A DNA stretch of 24,578 nt from Desulfobacter curvatus DSM 3379. Lineage in GTDB: Bacteria > Desulfobacterota > Desulfobacteria > Desulfobacterales > Desulfobacteraceae. The position numbers and the translations under genes are program-made. Of the stretch, positions 23,863-24,578 are shown piece after piece. Under the pieces are notes generated by a model. That model was given only the letters and a program-made list of their open reading frames with translations. It was not told the DNA's origin and did not search any database. Each line of letters opens with the position of its first letter. The stretch's first letter is position 1. Location: positions 33,011 through 57,588 of the forward strand of contig NZ_KB893054.1 in NCBI RefSeq assembly GCF_000373985.1, given 5' to 3'.

Positions 23863-24321
23863 CTATAATTGTTTTATCATGGCGATTTCATCACAATCCG
23901 GGAATTTAACACAGTCCAGGCATCCGGCCCAGATTTTGACCATGGGCAGATTGTCTTTTTCAGTGATTGCAAATCCGAAACGGGCAAAGAAATCCGGGCG
24001 GTAGGTCAGCGCAAACAAAGTTTTTAATTTAAAGTAGAAGGCTTCCTGGATACAGCGTTCTGTAAGGGCAGATCCGATCCCCCGGCCATTGTATTCTTCT
24101 TTTACTGCAACGGAGCGGATTTCGGCGATATCTTCCCAGCAAAAAGCCAGTGCGGCACAACCTGTTATTATGCCGGTATCTTCATCTTCATATACCCAGA
24201 AATCCCGTAAATGGTCATAAAGGTTGCTTAAAGGCCGAGCTAAAAGCTCTCCTTTTTCGGCATAAAATTGAAGCAGGGCATGTATGGGGGCAACATCATG
24301 GATGAGTGCTTTTCTTATCAT
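23863..24321 (-). CDS. GNAT acetyltransferase, short ArgA-like (N-acetylglutamate synthase type)
   Basis: The 152-residue protein is a single GNAT domain. The acetyl-CoA loop is seen in RSVAVKEEYNGRGIGSALTE (about 69-88; R80-G81-x-G83), with preceding strand AEIRSVAV. The N-terminus (MIRKALIHDV) and the LTYRPDFFARFGF and W-GCLDCVKFPDCDE segments match the short N-acetylglutamate synthases, which lack the amino-acid-kinase domain and start arginine biosynthesis. The C-terminal Cys (C134, C137, C143) could be a metal-binding or redox site. The ATG has GGAA about eight bases upstream. It converges on the 351-aa gene with only seven bases between the stops. No arginine gene is adjacent, so the exact substrate is inferred. 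Confidence 0.82.
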   Translation of the reverse strand: MIRKALIHDVAPIHALLQFYAEKGELLARPLSNLYDHLRDFWVYEDEDTGIITGCAALAFCWEDIAEIRSVAVKEEYNGRGIGSALTERCIQEAFYFKLKTLFALTYRPDFFARFGFAITEKDNLPMVKIWAGCLDCVKFPDCDEIAMIKQL

Positions 24322-24390
24322 GGCTGAAATTCCGTTTTTTGGGGCTCCCTAAAGAGTCTTCGTGTTCCAAATTGGCTGTTCATGATTACT

Positions 24391-24578
24391 TCAAGCCTTA
24401 AAATATACCATGTTTATTGGACCGGGTATATCAAAATGTTCCATACTCAGTGCTGACGCATAAATAATAAAAGGTCGGCCGAAGTTGTTCCGCCCACTCC
24501 TTTTTGGGAAAATTCCGCCTTTCCTTCTTTCAGAAGGCATCGGAAAGGTAGTTCTTCCTACACAAACCATGGCCTGTA
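24391..24578 (-). other. Incomplete minus-strand open frame at the window edge
   Basis: On the minus strand a frame is open from the window end to a TGA at 24391-24393. From an ATG at 24570-24568 it would give 59 residues; it could start beyond the window. The translation is basic in the middle and hydrophobic later, with no recognised motif. A plus-strand frame is also open over 24459-24578, so coding is unproven. The DNA holds a 6-bp hairpin CCTTCT-TTC-AGAAGG near 24520-24535 and two TTCCGCC copies near 24488 and 24513. Bases 24322-24390 hold the upstream region of the acetyltransferase gene with no clear promoter. Confidence 0.2.

Noticed and set aside
1..24578. CRISPR array, tRNA, rRNA or intact insertion sequence
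   Set aside because: No spaced identical repeats, no cloverleaf or rRNA-like sequence and no transposase were seen on reading the window.

Overview
The window carries a compact bacterial chromosome segment with mostly GC-rich coding DNA. The gene content and protein style (short ArgA-like GNAT with a C-terminal Cys cluster, thiolase, anaerobic-type C-P lyase operon, GyrA with an acidic tail) suggest a Desulfobacterota (Desulfobacteraceae-like) sulfate reducer. This assignment is inference from protein resemblance; no rRNA or diagnostic sulfate-reduction gene is present.

Layout. (1) 1-2630: an AT-richer stretch with a small hypothetical gene (minus), a metallo-beta-lactamase-fold protein (plus) and an AEC-family transporter (minus). 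(2) 2647-11721: a tightly packed carbon-phosphorus lyase operon, phnGHIJKLM followed by the phosphonate ABC transporter phnC-phnD-phnE. Most neighbours overlap or are separated by a few bases, so it is very probably one transcript. It encodes uptake of phosphonates and conversion to a ribose 1-phosphonate 5-triphosphate, then 5-phosphate, then C-P bond cleavage by the radical-SAM enzyme PhnJ. The accessory genes phnF, phnN, phnO and phnP are not in the window. PhnE is about twice the usual size. (3) 11722-12169: no intact gene; two short remnants of coding sequence appear to converge here. (4) 12170-16633: der (ribosome-assembly GTPase) overlapping rarA (replication-associated AAA+ ATPase), then an acetyl-CoA acetyltransferase with an N-terminal insertion and a tandem repeat in its leader, then a 51-residue membrane protein ending in a hairpin. 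(5) 16772-23855: AI-2E-family permease, gyrA, radC overlapping gyrA, a 90-residue Cys-containing protein overlapping radC, pgk, and an unrecognised 351-residue protein. (6) 23863-24578: a convergent ArgA-like acetyltransferase and an edge region with an incomplete open frame.

Most of the window is ordinary core genome. The items most worth a second look are the enlarged PhnE, the C-P lyase operon without phnN and phnP, the metallo-beta-lactamase protein whose expected bridging Asp is Cys, the remnants between phnE and der, and the two small or orphan proteins downstream of gyrA. No CRISPR array, tRNA, rRNA, prophage or intact insertion sequence was seen.
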